Source: Yersinia thracica (lineage in GTDB: Bacteria > Pseudomonadota > Gammaproteobacteria > Enterobacterales > Enterobacteriaceae). From it: a stretch of DNA of 64,000 nucleotides. A program made the translations under genes and the position numbers. The notes under the pieces were generated by a model. The model did no database searches. It was not told the DNA's origin and saw only the letters and a list, made by a program, of their open reading frames with translations. Positions 34,338 to 47,011 of this stretch are shown piece after piece. The DNA lies in contig NZ_CABHXX010000074.1 of assembly GCF_902170565.1 (NCBI RefSeq), forward strand, positions 62,001 to 126,000. The letters are read 5' to 3'. The first letter of the stretch is position 1. Every line of letters starts with the position of its first letter.

Positions 34338-35134
34338 CACCATCCTCGTAATCCCCACGTCGCCATCGCGAATATCACCCCAATACAGGTTGATAACGTC
34401 AATAAACTGGCCATTGCCCAACGAGCAAGACCCGTATTCACGTGCCCTTTAAACATATCGGCGACCGCATTGATCAGTGGGAATCCGGGAACTAACAACA
34501 GCACACTCGCAGCCATTGCTACACTGGAGGCCTCGTGGAAAAACGGTAAGCGCATTAATAGCCCAGAAACGGATGTCGCAACAAACGCGGTGATACAGAA
34601 GTTAATCAGCGGGTTCATATGGCGGGCCGTTAAGCTTTGGCGCACAAACATCGCCAGCCCACTGGCTAAGAAAGTGATGAAAAATGCATCCCAACCGCCG
34701 CCATTTAACTTGCTAAAACAGCCACATGATAAGGCGACCATCACCACCACTAGCCAGCGCGGATACCGCAGCGGCTTAATATGCTCAAGGCGTTTTTCCA
34801 CATCTTTTACATCTAACAAATGATGCTCCGCCATAATCACAATATGCTGCACCTCCGTCACGACGTGCATGTTGATACCGCGGTCAATATTTTTGCGGGT
34901 GGATGTCAGGCAATTGCCCCGGCTGATGGTGGTTAACACCACGGCATTGGCTGAAATGGAGCTTTCGACACTGTCCATCCCCAAAGCGATACCAAGGCGA
35001 GCGGCTAGTTGCTCAACCAGCATACTTTCTGCACCGTGTTGTAGCAGCAGCAATGCACACTTAATACACAAGCGTGTGATTTCCCGCTGTTTCTGATTTG
35101 GTACGTCACTGCTTATCACATTGTCCAGACTCAT
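34337..35134 (-). CDS. yjjP: YjjP, ThrE-type exporter subunit
   Basis: The 265-residue protein has the soluble N-terminal domain of the ThrE family ([30 protein letters not shown]) followed by five membrane helices including [20 protein letters not shown]. With YjjB it makes one split ThrE-like exporter, reported for succinate in E. coli. In E. coli the pair lies elsewhere; here it stands between folA and carB. Confidence 0.9.
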   Translation of the reverse strand: MSLDNVISSDVPNQKQREITRLCIKCALLLLQHGAESMLVEQLAARLGIALGMDSVESSISANAVVLTTISRGNCLTSTRKNIDRGINMHVVTEVQHIVIMAEHHLLDVKDVEKRLEHIKPLRYPRWLVVVMVALSCGCFSKLNGGGWDAFFITFLASGLAMFVRQSLTARHMNPLINFCITAFVATSVSGLLMRLPFFHEASSVAMAASVLLLVPGFPLINAVADMFKGHVNTGLARWAMASLLTLSTCIGVIFAMATWGLRGW

Positions 35135-35234
35135 ATTCGTGCATCACTATCCATCAAAAGAGTAAAAGATAAATGCAGGGAAATCCCGGTAGCGCTATTA
35201 TCATCAGAACGCACCACTCTCACTCGGTACCCTT

Positions 35235-35849
35235 ATGCTTGAAACTTCTTTATTCGTCGCAACTATTGCTACATTGGGGATGATCTCCCCCGGCCCTGAT
35301 TTTTTTCTGGTGATTAAAAACGCCGCCCGCTATCGCCGCCCCGCAGCAATGATGACAGCACTCGGCGTCATTTTGGGCGTCGCTACACATATGTCTTATT
35401 GCGTAGCTGGTCTGGCCGTGGTTATCACCACCACACCCTGGCTGTTCAACTTCCTGAAATATGCCGGAGCCTGCTATTTGATCTGGATTGGTATCCAGGC
35501 ATTGTTATCGCGCGGAGAAAGTAAACTCAGCATCGATAGCACCACACTCTCCCCCATCACACTGAAAGCCGCATTCTTGCAGGGATACCTTTGCAATTTA
35601 TTGAATCCCAAAGCGACTCTCTTTTTCCTCGCCGTTTTCACCCAAATATTACAGATTAACTCCGGCGTGGGTGAAAAACTGTGGTACGCCTCAATCATCT
35701 GGGTACTGGCCGTCATTTGGTGGCCTTTGCTGGTTATTCTGATTCAAAGTGCACCGGTGCGCCGTGGTTTGGCGAAAGCGCAAAAAGTTGTCGATAAGTT
35801 ACTCGGTGGGCTGTTAATCGGTTTGGGTATCAAAGTCGCTTTAAGCTAG
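35235..35849 (+). CDS. LysE/RhtB-family amino-acid exporter
   Basis: The 204-residue membrane protein has about six hydrophobic helices and the LysE/RhtB family opening SPGPDFFLVIKNAARYRR, followed by GVILGVATHMSY and LLNPKATLFFLAVFTQ. It should export amino acids or related small molecules; the substrate cannot be told from the sequence. It is divergent from yjjP, with only 100 bases between, and is not part of a clear operon. Confidence 0.85.
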   Translation: MLETSLFVATIATLGMISPGPDFFLVIKNAARYRRPAAMMTALGVILGVATHMSYCVAGLAVVITTTPWLFNFLKYAGACYLIWIGIQALLSRGESKLSIDSTTLSPITLKAAFLQGYLCNLLNPKATLFFLAVFTQILQINSGVGEKLWYASIIWVLAVIWWPLLVILIQSAPVRRGLAKAQKVVDKLLGGLLIGLGIKVALS

Positions 35850-36025
35850 CTAAAACGGTTGTGAGCCGCCGGACTATAAGCTACTCCCCACAACCCGCAT
35901 GAACATTGATCTTCACCAATGTTGTTTATAAACAATACTATCGTTTATGAATAATACTTCTGCGTATAAGAAACACTGTATCGGCGAGTAAAAAGCGCGA
36001 TTTTATAAATAATAAGCATAAAAAA
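35850..36025. other. intergenic DNA after the LysE-family gene
   Basis: AT-rich, with no gene seen. A short dyad around 35926-35950 (TTGTTTATAAACAATA type) lies in it. It leads into the distal carB terminator at 36026. Confidence 0.4.
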
Positions 36026-36045
36026 GGGCGATGTTTCCATCGCCC
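36019..36045 (-). terminator. distal copy of the carB terminator hairpin
   Basis: GGGCGATG-TTTC-CATCGCCC (36026-36045). On the minus strand it is followed by TTTTTTATG, so it is an efficient intrinsic terminator for carB. An identical hairpin without a T run lies at 36213-36232. Confidence 0.88.
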
Positions 36046-36212
36046 GCAGACTGCTGACAAACCTCGACGACTCGATCTCGGGTGGTGAGGACGGGCAGAA
36101 GAGTAAAGCGTCCGCGCTAGGGATGGCGCGGCTCGAGCCTACATGGATGTATTGACGGCGTCTTTACGATCTGCCTGTTTTCACCGCTGCGAGCACTTTG
36201 TCAATAAACTCA
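36046..36212. repeat. GC-rich repeat-like element inserted between duplicated terminator hairpins
   Basis: About 165 bases, richer in GC than the surrounding gap, bounded by identical 20-base hairpins. It contains several short dyads (for example CCGCGCTAGGGATGGCGCGG) and ends in TTTGTCA, complementary to TGACAAA near its other end. It encodes no protein. Its look is that of a dispersed enterobacterial palindromic element, but I cannot assign a named family. Confidence 0.55.
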
Positions 36213-36232
36213 GGGCGATGTTTCCATCGCCC
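36213..36232 (-). repeat. proximal copy of the carB terminator hairpin
   Basis: Identical over 20 bases to 36026-36045, 19 bases beyond the carB stop, but without a following T run. Confidence 0.85.
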
Positions 36233-36250
36233 ACTTTCTGACAACCTAAA

Positions 36251-39200
36251 TTAACCTTTCATATTCTTAATCTTGGCGTGCATTTCTTGTACTGAAATTA
36301 CTTGCTCGGTTGGGTCGGCATTCAGCGCCATTGCCGTGGCAAAACCACCATTCAAGGTCGTGTCATAATGCACTTTGTATTGCAACGCACTGCGGCGGAT
36401 CAGCTTAGAGTCTTCAATCGCCTGACGTCCGGCCGTGGTATTCACGATATAAGTGTATTCGCCATTCTTGATGCGATCCTGAATGTGCGGACGACCTTCA
36501 TGCACCTTGTTGACCAAGCGTGGATTTATCCCTGCCTCGCCCAGCACCACCGCGGTACCGTGAGTCGCATCCAATTCAAAGCCCTGTTTCAGCAGCTTCG
36601 CGGCTAAATCAACCACCCGATGCTTATCCCCCTCGCGTACGGATAACAGTGCGCGGCCACTCTTTTTCATACCAGACTGACTCCCCAGCATGGCTTTAGA
36701 GAAAGCTTCGGCGAAAGTACGGCCAACCCCCATGACTTCACCGGTAGAGCGCATTTCTGGCCCTAAAATCGGGTCAACACCAGGGAATTTGTTGAATGGC
36801 AGCACCACTTCTTTGACCGAATAGTAAGGCGGGATAATTTCTTCCAGAACCCCTTGCTGTGCCAAGGTCTGCCCCACCATCACACGGGCAGCAATTTTTG
36901 CCAGTGGCATGCCAGTTGCTTTAGAGACAAATGGCACAGTACGGGCAGCCCGTGGGTTAACTTCAATCAGATAAACTTCGTTATTCTTCACCGCAAACTG
37001 CACATTCATCAAGCCGCGAACACACAGCTCAAAAGCCAGTTTTTCCACTTGCTGGCGCATAACATCCTGAATTTCCTTGCTCAGGGTGTAAGCTGGCAAT
37101 GAACATGCTGAGTCACCGGAGTGAACCCCTGCTTGCTCGATGTGTTCCATAATGCCGCCGATTAACACGCGCTCACCGTCACAAATGGCATCCACATCCA
37201 CTTCTACCGCGTCATCAAGGAAGCGGTCGAGCAACACTGGCGCATCATTTGACACACTAACCGCATTTTGGAAGTAACGGCGCAGGTCAACTTCGTCATA
37301 CACGATTTCCATGGCGCGGCCACCCAGTACATAAGATGGGCGAACCACCAGCGGATAACCCAGCCCTGCGGCTTTTTCAACGGCCTGTTCAATCGTCGCC
37401 ACTGTGGCGTTAGCCGGCTGTTTCAAACCCAGACGATTAACCGCCTGTTGGAAACGTTCGCGGTCTTCGGCACGGTCGATAGCATCTGGGCTGGTGCCGA
37501 TAATCGGTACACCGGCCGCTTCCAACTCACGCGCTAATTTCAGTGGTGTTTGACCACCATATTGCACGATAACGCCCTGCGGCTTCTCGATGCGGACGAT
37601 TTCCAACACATCTTCCAGTGTCACTGACTCAAAATAGAGGCGGTCAGAAGTGTCGTAATCGGTGGAAACTGTTTCTGGGTTGCAGTTCACCATGATGGTT
37701 TCATAACCGTCTTCACGCAGTGCCAGTGATGCGTGTACACAGCAATAGTCGAATTCAATCCCTTGGCCGATACGGTTCGGGCCACCACCCAGCACCATCA
37801 CTTTCGGGCGATCGCTGGTAGGGTTAGATTCGCACTCTTCCTCGTAGGTCGAGTACATGTAAGCTGTGTCAGTAGAGAATTCTGCCGCACAGGTATCTAC
37901 ACGCTTATAAACCGGGTGCAAACCTTGTTTATAACGTAATTTGCGTACTTCGCTTTCAGCCGCACCGACCAATTTCGCCAAACGGGCGTCGGCAAAACCT
38001 TTGCGTTTCAAGTGACGCATATACTCAGCATTCAGGCCATTGATACCGCACTCCGCCACGTTTTCTTCCAAACGCACCAGTTCTTCAATTTGCACCAGGA
38101 ACCAGCGGTCGACGTTAGTCAGGTTAAAGACACCATCAACAGACATACCGGCGCGGAATGCATCGGCGATATACCAGATTCGGTCACAACCCGCTTCTTT
38201 CAATTCACGGCGGATCTTCGTCAGGGCCTCTGGATCATCAAGACTGACTTTAGGATCAAAACCGGTCACGCCGACTTCCAGACCGCGTAATGCTTTTTGC
38301 AGTGATTCCTGTAGCGTGCGGCCAATGGCCATCACTTCACCCACAGATTTCATCTGCGTGGTCAGGCGGTCATTAGCGCCAGCAAATTTTTCGAAGTTAA
38401 AGCGCGGGATTTTAGTGACAACATAGTCGATGGATGGCTCGAAGGAAGCCGGCGTACGGCCACCAGTGATGTCATTCATCAACTCATCCAGCGTATAGCC
38501 CACCGCCAGCTTGGCGGCAATTTTGGCGATAGGGAAACCAGTGGCTTTAGAGGCCAGAGCGGAGGAGCGGGATACGCGCGGGTTCATTTCAATCACGATC
38601 AAACGGCCATTCTTCGGGTTCACCGAGAATTGCACATTAGAGCCGCCGGTCTCTACGCCAATTTCACGCAATACCGCCATCGAGGCGTTACGCATGATTT
38701 GATATTCTTTGTCAGTCAGGGTTTGCGCCGGTGCAACAGTGATGGAGTCACCGGTATGAATGCCCATGGCATCGAAGTTTTCGATGGAGCAGACGATGAT
38801 GCAGTTGTCGTTTTTATCGCGAACAACTTCCATCTCATACTCTTTCCAACCAATCAGTGACTCATCAATCAGCAACTCTTTGGTTGGCGATAAATCCAGA
38901 CCACGCTCGCAAATTTCTTCAAACTCTTCGCGGTTATACGCGATGCCGCCACCGGTGCCCCCCATGGTAAAGGATGGGCGAATAATGCAAGGGAAGCCGA
39001 CGTCAGCCGCAACAGCCAATGCTTCTTCCATATTGTGCGCGATACCTGAACGGGCGGTATCCAGACCAATTTTCTTCATCGCGATATCAAAGCGACGGCG
39101 GTCTTCAGCTTTATCGATAGCATCAGCGGTAGCACCAATCATGGTGACACCGAATTCAGCCAGAACTCCCTGACGCTCCAATTCTAATGCGCAGTTCAGT

Positions 39201-39484
39201 GCGGTTTGGCCGCCCATAGTCGGCAATACTGCGTCCGGGCGCTCTTTTTCAATGATTTTGCGCACAACTTCCCAGTGAATCGGCTCGATATAAGTGGCAT
39301 CGGCCATCTCTGGGTCTGTCATGATAGTGGCGGGGTTAGAGTTCACCAGAATAACGCGGTAACCCTCTTCACGCAGTGCTTTACAAGCCTGAGCACCGGA
39401 ATAGTCAAACTCACAGGCCTGACCGATAACAATCGGGCCTGCGCCCAGAATCAGGATGCTTTTTATATCTGTACGTTTTGGCAT
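36251..39484 (-). CDS. carB: carbamoyl-phosphate synthase large subunit
   Basis: CarB makes carbamoyl phosphate from ammonia, bicarbonate and two ATP, feeding arginine and pyrimidine synthesis. The 1077-residue product has two tandem ATP-grasp halves (each with a VLGxGPxxIGQ opening: [13 protein letters not shown] and [13 protein letters not shown]) and a C-terminal MGS-like allosteric domain. The ATG at 39484 gives the standard [12 protein letters not shown] start; the longer open frame overlaps carA. It follows carA by 16 bases. Confidence 0.97.
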   Translation of the reverse strand: MPKRTDIKSILILGAGPIVIGQACEFDYSGAQACKALREEGYRVILVNSNPATIMTDPEMADATYIEPIHWEVVRKIIEKERPDAVLPTMGGQTALNCALELERQGVLAEFGVTMIGATADAIDKAEDRRRFDIAMKKIGLDTARSGIAHNMEEALAVAADVGFPCIIRPSFTMGGTGGGIAYNREEFEEICERGLDLSPTKELLIDESLIGWKEYEMEVVRDKNDNCIIVCSIENFDAMGIHTGDSITVAPAQTLTDKEYQIMRNASMAVLREIGVETGGSNVQFSVNPKNGRLIVIEMNPRVSRSSALASKATGFPIAKIAAKLAVGYTLDELMNDITGGRTPASFEPSIDYVVTKIPRFNFEKFAGANDRLTTQMKSVGEVMAIGRTLQESLQKALRGLEVGVTGFDPKVSLDDPEALTKIRRELKEAGCDRIWYIADAFRAGMSVDGVFNLTNVDRWFLVQIEELVRLEENVAECGINGLNAEYMRHLKRKGFADARLAKLVGAAESEVRKLRYKQGLHPVYKRVDTCAAEFSTDTAYMYSTYEEECESNPTSDRPKVMVLGGGPNRIGQGIEFDYCCVHASLALREDGYETIMVNCNPETVSTDYDTSDRLYFESVTLEDVLEIVRIEKPQGVIVQYGGQTPLKLARELEAAGVPIIGTSPDAIDRAEDRERFQQAVNRLGLKQPANATVATIEQAVEKAAGLGYPLVVRPSYVLGGRAMEIVYDEVDLRRYFQNAVSVSNDAPVLLDRFLDDAVEVDVDAICDGERVLIGGIMEHIEQAGVHSGDSACSLPAYTLSKEIQDVMRQQVEKLAFELCVRGLMNVQFAVKNNEVYLIEVNPRAARTVPFVSKATGMPLAKIAARVMVGQTLAQQGVLEEIIPPYYSVKEVVLPFNKFPGVDPILGPEMRSTGEVMGVGRTFAEAFSKAMLGSQSGMKKSGRALLSVREGDKHRVVDLAAKLLKQGFELDATHGTAVVLGEAGINPRLVNKVHEGRPHIQDRIKNGEYTYIVNTTAGRQAIEDSKLIRRSALQYKVHYDTTLNGGFATAMALNADPTEQVISVQEMHAKIKNMKG

Positions 39485-39500
39485 GGTTTGACGCTCCTGA

Positions 39501-40661
39501 TTATTTGTGAGTGTGGCTAGCGGTCGCACGGTAAGCTTCAATCAGCTCGATAAAGTGATCAAACAGCGGGGCGGCATCGTGCGGCCCCGGGCTGGCTTCC
39601 GGGTGTCCCTGGAAACTGAACGCTGCTTTATCAGTGCGGTGAATCCCTTGTAGGGAACCATCGAACAAAGAAACGTGCGTAGTGCGCAAGTTGGATGGCA
39701 ATGTGGTTTCATCGACGGCAAAACCGTGGTTCTGCGCGGTGATCATCACACAATCAGCATCCAAATCTTTCACCGGATGGTTGCCACCGTGGTGACCAAA
39801 TTTCATTTTGATGGTTTTTGCGCCGCTCGCCAGTGCCAGCAGTTGATGACCTAAACAGATGCCAAACACCGGAATATCGGTTTCCAGGAAGCGTTTAATC
39901 GCCGCGATGGCATAATCGCATGGCTCTGGATCCCCTGGGCCATTGGACAAGAAAATGCCATCTGGATTGAGCTTTAGAACTTCTTCCGCTGGGGTCTGGG
40001 CCGGAACCACCGTCAGGCGGCAACCGCGGTCAACCAACATGCGCAGAATATTGCGTTTTACACCGTAGTCATAAGCCACCACATGGAATGGTAGATCTTC
40101 CGCTGACTTCGCCGCAGGTAAGTCACCTTCCAGAGTCCAGCTACCTTGCAGCCAGTGATAAGCTTCCTTGGTGGTAACTTCCTTAGCCAGATCCATCCCT
40201 TTCAGACCGGGGAATGCTTTGGCTTTTTCCAGCGCCAGTACCGCATCAGATAAGTCACCCACAATAATGCAGCCGTTTTGAGCGCCCTTCTCGCGCAGCA
40301 ACCGTGTCAGCTTACGCGTATCGATATCTGCAATCGCAACAATGTTGTGACGCTTGAGATACTCAGCTAAGCCTTCTTCATTACGGTAGTTGCTGGCAAT
40401 CAATGGCAGGTCGCGAATAACCAGACCTTGGGCGTGTACTGCGGAGGATTCTTCATCGGAGGCATTAGTGCCGACATTGCCGATATGAGGATAAGTAAGA
40501 GTGACGATCTGGCGGGAGTAGGAAGGATCAGTAAGGATTTCTTGATAACCGGTCATCGACGTATTGAAGACCACTTCCCCCACTGCCGTACCTTCTGCCC
40601 CGATGGCCCGACCGTGAAATTGGGTTCCGTCTTCGAGAACCAATAGCGCTGACTTAATCAA
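39501..40661 (-). CDS. carA: carbamoyl-phosphate synthase small subunit
   Basis: The 386-residue glutaminase subunit passes ammonia to CarB. The nucleophile cysteine is in FGICLGHQ, and the oxyanion region NGPGDP is present. I place the start at a TTG at 40661, because the mature N-terminus [12 protein letters not shown] matches E. coli (also TTG) and GGAGG lies five bases upstream. An in-frame GTG at 40688 overlaps the conserved arginine operator and is unlikely. Confidence 0.95.
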   Translation of the reverse strand: MIKSALLVLEDGTQFHGRAIGAEGTAVGEVVFNTSMTGYQEILTDPSYSRQIVTLTYPHIGNVGTNASDEESSAVHAQGLVIRDLPLIASNYRNEEGLAEYLKRHNIVAIADIDTRKLTRLLREKGAQNGCIIVGDLSDAVLALEKAKAFPGLKGMDLAKEVTTKEAYHWLQGSWTLEGDLPAAKSAEDLPFHVVAYDYGVKRNILRMLVDRGCRLTVVPAQTPAEEVLKLNPDGIFLSNGPGDPEPCDYAIAAIKRFLETDIPVFGICLGHQLLALASGAKTIKMKFGHHGGNHPVKDLDADCVMITAQNHGFAVDETTLPSNLRTTHVSLFDGSLQGIHRTDKAAFSFQGHPEASPGPHDAAPLFDHFIELIEAYRATASHTHK

Positions 40662-40673
40662 AACATCCTCCAG

Positions 40674-40710
40674 GGAATAAACAGTCACATTATTTGCATA
40701 TTAATTCACA
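40674..40710 (-). promoter_or_regulatory. tandem ArgR boxes over the carAB downstream promoter
   Basis: On the minus strand TGAATTAATATGCA (40695-40708) closely matches the ARG box TGAAT-N4-ATTCA, and a weaker copy TGACTGTTTATTCC lies about 20 bases downstream. The flanks (TTGATTTAGATCGCTAGATG) are nearly identical to the E. coli carAB P2 region as I recall it. ArgR should repress carAB here. Confidence 0.7.
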
Positions 40711-41100
40711 TCTAGCGATCTAAATCAATGCAAAAACCGCCCTCAGAGCCAATTTTTGGCAAATTGGGCGCATTTTAATGATGAGTGACGCTTTTGTCTA
40801 GCCAAAGTGCCTTTTTTTCTCTGTTTTTTACCGTTTTCATTAAAATTAGTGGATTATAGCGGCAAAAACACAGGCTAACTTAACATAGTAAACGGTTGCG
40901 AGGGTAAGTGACTGGAAAAAATCGTTCTGGTGTAGTGAAAGCAAACATTATCACTTAATAGAGAGAGGAAAAGACAAAAAACAGTGCAAAAACACAATAA
41001 AAAATAGGTTAATGATGATAAATTAAAACAAATGCCTTATTTATAACAAATACAAAAAAAGGACAATAAAATATTGCCCTGTTATCATATAATTATGATA
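40711..41100. other. carAB upstream region
   Basis: About 390 bases between carA and dapB that would hold the distal, pyrimidine-responsive P1 promoter of carAB. The part from 40940 to 41100 is very A-rich. No gene is evident, and I could not place P1 with confidence. Confidence 0.4.
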
Positions 41101-41123
41101 AAAACAACCACATCACTGGTTGT
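41099..41123 (-). terminator. dapB terminator
   Basis: ACAACCA-CATCAC-TGGTTGT (41104-41123) forms a seven-pair stem. On the minus strand it is followed by TTTTTAT, 12 bases beyond the dapB stop. Confidence 0.8.
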
Positions 41124-41134
41124 GTTTTATACCT

Positions 41135-42180
<1,046 letters not shown>

Positions 42181-42185
<5 letters not shown>

Positions 42186-42205
42186 AGCAGCCACTTAGGG
42201 CTGCT
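42181..42205 (-). terminator. ispH operon terminator
   Basis: AGCAGCC (42186-42192), a six-base loop and GGCTGCT (42199-42205). On the minus strand it is followed by T residues, ending the ribF/ileS-lspA-fkpB-ispH transcript. Confidence 0.88.
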
Positions 42206-42233
42206 TGATAGAGTGATGAATACGTGCTGGAGA

Positions 42234-43187
42234 TTAGTCGACCTGTTTAACCTCAACACGCAATTCTTTTGGTACTTCAAAAATGATACTTTCTTCACGG
42301 CCACGCAGTTCAACAGACCCATCCGCACCGAGCTCTTTCAAGCGAGCAATGACTTGCTGTACCAGAATATCCGGTGCCGAAGCACCAGCCGTCACACCAA
42401 TACACGCCGCATTCTGTAGCCAGGACTCTTGGATATCTGCCGCAGAATCAATCAGATAGGCCGATTTTCCCATGCGCTGCGCCAGCTCAGCCAAGCGGTT
42501 CGAGTTGGACGAATTTTTCGACCCTACCACCAAAACGACATCGGCATCATTCGCCAAATTCCGTACCGCTTCTTGTCGGTTGGTTGTGGCATAGCAGATA
42601 TCATCTTTACGTGGGCCGATAATCTTCGGGAAACGCTGGCGCAAGGCATCAATCACTGCGGAAGTATCATCAACTGACAAGGTGGTCTGGGTCATAAAGC
42701 AGAGGTTATTCTCGTCTTTAATGTTCAGTTTCCAAACATCATCAGGTGACTCGACCAAATACATTCCCCCTTTCGGGTTGTTATATTGGCCCATAGTCCC
42801 TTCCACTTCCGGATGGCCAGCATGGCCTATCAGGATAGCTTCTTTCCCTTTGCGACTGGCGCGAGCAACTTCCATATGAACTTTAGTGACCAATGGACAG
42901 GTTGCATCAAACAGCATCGTCAATTCGCGCGCGCGCGCCTCGGCACGAACAGCCTGTGACACCCCATGGGCCGAGAAAATCAAAATGGAACCATCAGGTA
43001 CCTCAGAGATATCCTCGATAAAAATAGCCCCGCGCTCGCGCAGGCTATCAACCACATAGCGGTTGTGCACCACTTCATGGCGCACATAGATTGGCGCGCC
43101 ATACATTTCGATCGCGCGTTCAACAATACTGATAGCCCGATCAACTCCGGCACAAAAGCCGCGTGGATTAGCCAACAATATCTGCAT
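42234..43187 (-). CDS. ispH: 4-hydroxy-3-methylbut-2-enyl diphosphate reductase
   Basis: IspH performs the last step of the MEP isoprenoid pathway, giving IPP and DMAPP. The 317-residue [4Fe-4S] enzyme has its three cluster cysteines at [17 protein letters not shown] and [10 protein letters not shown]. The ATG at 43187 follows GGAGG and overlaps the end of fkpB by 20 bases. It is last in the ileS operon. Confidence 0.97.
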   Translation of the reverse strand: MQILLANPRGFCAGVDRAISIVERAIEMYGAPIYVRHEVVHNRYVVDSLRERGAIFIEDISEVPDGSILIFSAHGVSQAVRAEARARELTMLFDATCPLVTKVHMEVARASRKGKEAILIGHAGHPEVEGTMGQYNNPKGGMYLVESPDDVWKLNIKDENNLCFMTQTTLSVDDTSAVIDALRQRFPKIIGPRKDDICYATTNRQEAVRNLANDADVVLVVGSKNSSNSNRLAELAQRMGKSAYLIDSAADIQESWLQNAACIGVTAGASAPDILVQQVIARLKELGADGSVELRGREESIIFEVPKELRVEVKQVD

Positions 43188-43653
43188 GCATAGCCTCCTG
43201 TTGGGGGTCAATCTCCAGTACTTCAATATCAAAGCTGACGACATGCCCGGCCAACGGGTGATTAAAATCAACAGTAATGGACTCTTCTGCTACTTCCCGC
43301 ACTACGCCCGGCATTTCACTGCCATCACGGGAGGTAAACAGCATAATAGTACCCGCATCCGGTACGCCAGTTTGCGCAAAGTCACGCTGTGTAAAGTACT
43401 GAATCAAATCAGGACTTTCCAAACCAAATGCATCTTCAGGTTGTAAAGTAAAAGTGTGTTTATCTCCTACTTTCAAACCAATCAACTGTTGCTCCAGCGC
43501 GTCGCTTAGGCTGTTATCGCCTAAACGGAATAGCGCGGGCTTCCCGTGAATATGGGTAGATTCTGCCGTTGAGCCATCTTCCAATTTCAGAGTGAAATGC
43601 ACTAATACCGCGCTCTTGTCTTGTACTTGATGACTTTCTACCTGTTCAGACAT
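43168..43653 (-). CDS. fkpB: FKBP-type peptidyl-prolyl isomerase (SlpA)
   Basis: A 161-residue SlyD-like FKBP with an inserted-in-flap domain ([18 protein letters not shown], then [15 protein letters not shown]). It lacks the His-rich tail of SlyD. It is a cytoplasmic prolyl isomerase and chaperone, one base downstream of lspA in the operon. Confidence 0.93.
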   Translation of the reverse strand: MSEQVESHQVQDKSAVLVHFTLKLEDGSTAESTHIHGKPALFRLGDNSLSDALEQQLIGLKVGDKHTFTLQPEDAFGLESPDLIQYFTQRDFAQTGVPDAGTIMLFTSRDGSEMPGVVREVAEESITVDFNHPLAGHVVSFDIEVLEIDPQQEAMHADIVG

Positions 43654-43654
43654 A

Positions 43655-44164
43655 TCACTCCCCTTTATTTATCGCGGTTTTTTCAGCCGGGCTTAAGAAG
43701 CCTTCAAAGATAACCAGCGCAGCACCGATACAGATGGCGGTATCAGCAAAGTTAAATGTCGGGAAATGCCAATTATTGACGTGGAAATCGATAAAATCGA
43801 TCACCGCGCCATGTACCATGCGATCAAATAAGTTACCTAATGCCCCACCAATAATTAGGGCATAAGCACAATTGAGCAGGCGTTGCTTGGCAGTAGACCG
43901 GTACATCATCACCATCAATAGGACTGAAATACCGATAGCTATCCCTGCAAAGAACCAACGCTGCCAGCCGCTTTTATCCGCAAGGAAGCTAAATGCCGCG
44001 CCAAAATTCTGCGCGTAGGTCAGGTTGAAAAAAGGAATCAGTGGCACGGACTCATACAGTGCAAAGTGGGTCATAACCCATTGTTTGCTGCCGAGATCGA
44101 CAATCACCACCAGTACAGCCAGCCATAACCAGCGCAATCCGGTCGAAAAAATAGGTTTACTCAT
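43655..44164 (-). CDS. lspA: lipoprotein signal peptidase II
   Basis: LspA removes signal peptides from prolipoproteins after lipidation. The 169-residue protein has four membrane helices; the two catalytic aspartates lie in [10 protein letters not shown] and FNFADTAIC. Its ATG overlaps the ileS stop by one base (ATGA type). Confidence 0.96.
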   Translation of the reverse strand: MSKPIFSTGLRWLWLAVLVVIVDLGSKQWVMTHFALYESVPLIPFFNLTYAQNFGAAFSFLADKSGWQRWFFAGIAIGISVLLMVMMYRSTAKQRLLNCAYALIIGGALGNLFDRMVHGAVIDFIDFHVNNWHFPTFNFADTAICIGAALVIFEGFLSPAEKTAINKGE

Positions 44165-46980
44165 CAGGCGTACTTACGCTCTTCACCGTCTCCGGCAACG
44201 TTAGTGACACAGCGGCCGCACAGTTCAGCATGTTCCGCCACCAAACCGACATCTTGAGTGTAATGCCAGCAACGCGGGCACTTCTCACCGTCAGCTTTAT
44301 TAAAGGTAATTTTCAGCCCAGGAATCAGCTCACTTTGCTGCGCATCATCATCAGCATCGGTATAATCTGCGACTTTCGCAGCAGACGTCAGCAACACAAA
44401 ACGCAGCTCATCTTGCAAGCTGTTCAGGCGCGCTGCCAATTCAGGTGTGGCAAACAAAGTCACGGCTGCTTCCAGCGAACCACCAATACGTTTATCGCTA
44501 CGGGCTTGCTCCAGCACCTTATTCACTTCGCCACGGACTTTTAACAGCTCGGCCCAGAAAGTATCGTTCATACTCTCATCACCCGCCAACCCGAACAGGC
44601 CCTCATACCACTCTTCAGTGAAGACATACTGCGGGCGCTCACCGGGTAGTTGGTTCCAGATTTCATCTGCGGTGAATGACATAATTGGTGCCATCCAGCG
44701 AACCAATGCTTCTGCAATATGGAACAGCGCGGTCTGACAGCTACGACGGGCAACACTGTCGCCTTTGGCGGTGTATTGGCGGTCTTTAATGATATCGAGG
44801 TAGAAAGAACCCATCTCGACCGAACAGAACTGCATCAAGCGCTGCACCACTAAGTGGAAATCGTAATTTTCGTACGCTTCCATGATCTCGGCTTGTGCAG
44901 CCTGCGCGCGGCCCACGGCCCAGCGGTCTACCACCACCATCTCTTCTGGGGCCACCTGATGCAAGGCTGGATCGAAGCCATTAAGGTTAGCCAGCAAGAA
45001 GCGTGCGGTGTTACGGATGCGGCGATAAGAGTCCGCAGAGCGCTTCAGGATCTCATCAGAAACCGCGATTTCGCCAGTGTAATCGGTGGAGGCCACCCAC
45101 AAACGCAGGATGTCGCCACCCAATTTGTTCATGACATCTTGCGGGCTGATGGTATTGCCGATGGACTTGGACATTTTACGCCCCTGACCATCAACGGTGA
45201 ATCCATGAGTCAATACCTGACGATAAGGCGCTTTGCCTTTCATCGCGGTCGCAATCATCAATGAAGACATAAACCAGCCGCGGTGTTGGTCAGAACCTTC
45301 CAGATACATATCCGGGCTATGACCACCAAACTCTGGGCGGACGTCAACCACAGAAGAGTGGGTTGAGCCGGAGTCAAACCATACATCCAATGTGTCTGGC
45401 ACTTTGACATAATCCGCAGCATCGGCACCTAAGATCTCAGCCGGGTCTAGATCCCACCATGCTTGAATGCCATCTTGCTCAACACGTTTGGCAACTTCTT
45501 CCATCAGCTCAGTGCTGCGCGGGTGAAGCGCTTCGGTCTCTTTATGGACAAACAGAGACATCGGCACACCCCAGGTACGCTGGCGTGAAATACACCAATC
45601 GGGGCGGTTTGCTACCATGGTTTCAATACGCGCCTGGCCCCACTCGGGGATCCACTGCACGCCTTTTATCTCTTCCAGCGACTGCTTGCGCAGACCTTTT
45701 TGATCCATGCTGATAAACCATTGCGGTGTAGCACGGAAGATAATTGGCGTTTTGTGACGCCAGCAGCATGGGTAGCTGTGGACCAGTTTTTCAACTTTCA
45801 GCAATGCGCCTTTTTCGCGCAGCAGCTCAACAATCACATCGTTGGCTTTAAACACGAACATGCCGTCCAGCGTTGGGTAAGTCCCTGCCAAATAGCAGCC
45901 GTTCGGGCCGACCGGATTAGCCACTTCCAAACCGTATTTCTGACCAATAACAAAGTCATCCGGGCCGTGGCCAGGTGCGGTATGAACTGCGCCGGTACCG
46001 GCATCCAGTGTGACGTGATCGCCCAAGATTGCTGGAACATCAAAGCCCATAAACGGATGATTGAAGCGCAGCAGTTCTAAATCGGAACCTTTGCAACTGC
46101 CCAATACCGTCCATTCCACAATGCCAGCGCGCTTCATGACGCTCTCAACCAGATCTTCTGCCAGAATCAGGCATTCGCCTGCAACCTGCACCAACTGATA
46201 GTTATATTCAGCATTCAGTGAAATAGCGCGGTTAGCGGGCAAAGTCCACGGAGTGGTGGTCCAGATAACCAGTGAAATCGGGCCATTAATCGCCGACACA
46301 TTAAATTTGGCTGCAACAGCCGCCGTATCAACTGCGTTAAAGCGCACATCAATAGAAGGTGAGGTTTTGTCATAATATTCGACTTCAGCTTCAGCCAGTG
46401 ACGAGCCGCAGTCTGTACACCAATGCACTGGCTTCGCGCCTTTGTGCAGGTGGCCGTTATCAATGATTTTGCTTAATGCGCGAATGATATTAGCTTCAGT
46501 TTTGAAATCCATCGTCAGGTAAGGATGGTCCCAATCGCCCAACACACCCAAGCGGATGAAGTCTTTCTTCTGGCCTTCGACCTGTTCAGCGGCGTATTTA
46601 CGGCACGCAGCACGGAACTCCGCGGCGCTGACTTTTTCACCCGGCTTACCAATTAATTGCTCAACTTTTAACTCGATCGGCAGACCGTGGCAGTCCCAAC
46701 CCGGAATATAAGGTGAGTCGTAGCCGGACATTCCTTTCGATTTAACAATAATATCTTTGAGAATTTTGTTAACAGAGTGACCAATGTGAATGTTGCCGTT
46801 CGCATAAGGAGGGCCGTCGTGCAAAATAAAGGTCTTTTTACCCTTCTTGGCCGTACGAATAATCCCGTACAAATCCTGCTCATACCAACGTTTCAGCATG
46901 TCAGGTTCACGCTTAGCCAGATCGCCGCGCATCGGGAACCCTGTTTCAGGCAAATTCAGGGTATTCTTGTAGTCACTCAT
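44164..46980 (-). CDS. ileS: isoleucyl-tRNA synthetase
   Basis: A 938-residue class I synthetase charging tRNA-Ile, with HIGHSVNK near residue 65, KMSKSIGN near 603, an editing domain between, and a C-terminal zinc site (CPRCWHY...CGRC). It has the E. coli length and bacterial mupirocin-sensitive type features. It lies 31 bases downstream of ribF and couples directly to lspA. Confidence 0.97.
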   Translation of the reverse strand: MSDYKNTLNLPETGFPMRGDLAKREPDMLKRWYEQDLYGIIRTAKKGKKTFILHDGPPYANGNIHIGHSVNKILKDIIVKSKGMSGYDSPYIPGWDCHGLPIELKVEQLIGKPGEKVSAAEFRAACRKYAAEQVEGQKKDFIRLGVLGDWDHPYLTMDFKTEANIIRALSKIIDNGHLHKGAKPVHWCTDCGSSLAEAEVEYYDKTSPSIDVRFNAVDTAAVAAKFNVSAINGPISLVIWTTTPWTLPANRAISLNAEYNYQLVQVAGECLILAEDLVESVMKRAGIVEWTVLGSCKGSDLELLRFNHPFMGFDVPAILGDHVTLDAGTGAVHTAPGHGPDDFVIGQKYGLEVANPVGPNGCYLAGTYPTLDGMFVFKANDVIVELLREKGALLKVEKLVHSYPCCWRHKTPIIFRATPQWFISMDQKGLRKQSLEEIKGVQWIPEWGQARIETMVANRPDWCISRQRTWGVPMSLFVHKETEALHPRSTELMEEVAKRVEQDGIQAWWDLDPAEILGADAADYVKVPDTLDVWFDSGSTHSSVVDVRPEFGGHSPDMYLEGSDQHRGWFMSSLMIATAMKGKAPYRQVLTHGFTVDGQGRKMSKSIGNTISPQDVMNKLGGDILRLWVASTDYTGEIAVSDEILKRSADSYRRIRNTARFLLANLNGFDPALHQVAPEEMVVVDRWAVGRAQAAQAEIMEAYENYDFHLVVQRLMQFCSVEMGSFYLDIIKDRQYTAKGDSVARRSCQTALFHIAEALVRWMAPIMSFTADEIWNQLPGERPQYVFTEEWYEGLFGLAGDESMNDTFWAELLKVRGEVNKVLEQARSDKRIGGSLEAAVTLFATPELAARLNSLQDELRFVLLTSAAKVADYTDADDDAQQSELIPGLKITFNKADGEKCPRCWHYTQDVGLVAEHAELCGRCVTNVAGDGEERKYA

Positions 46981-47011
46981 TAGATTCTCGGTTCCGTTTC
47001 GGCTAGAAATA

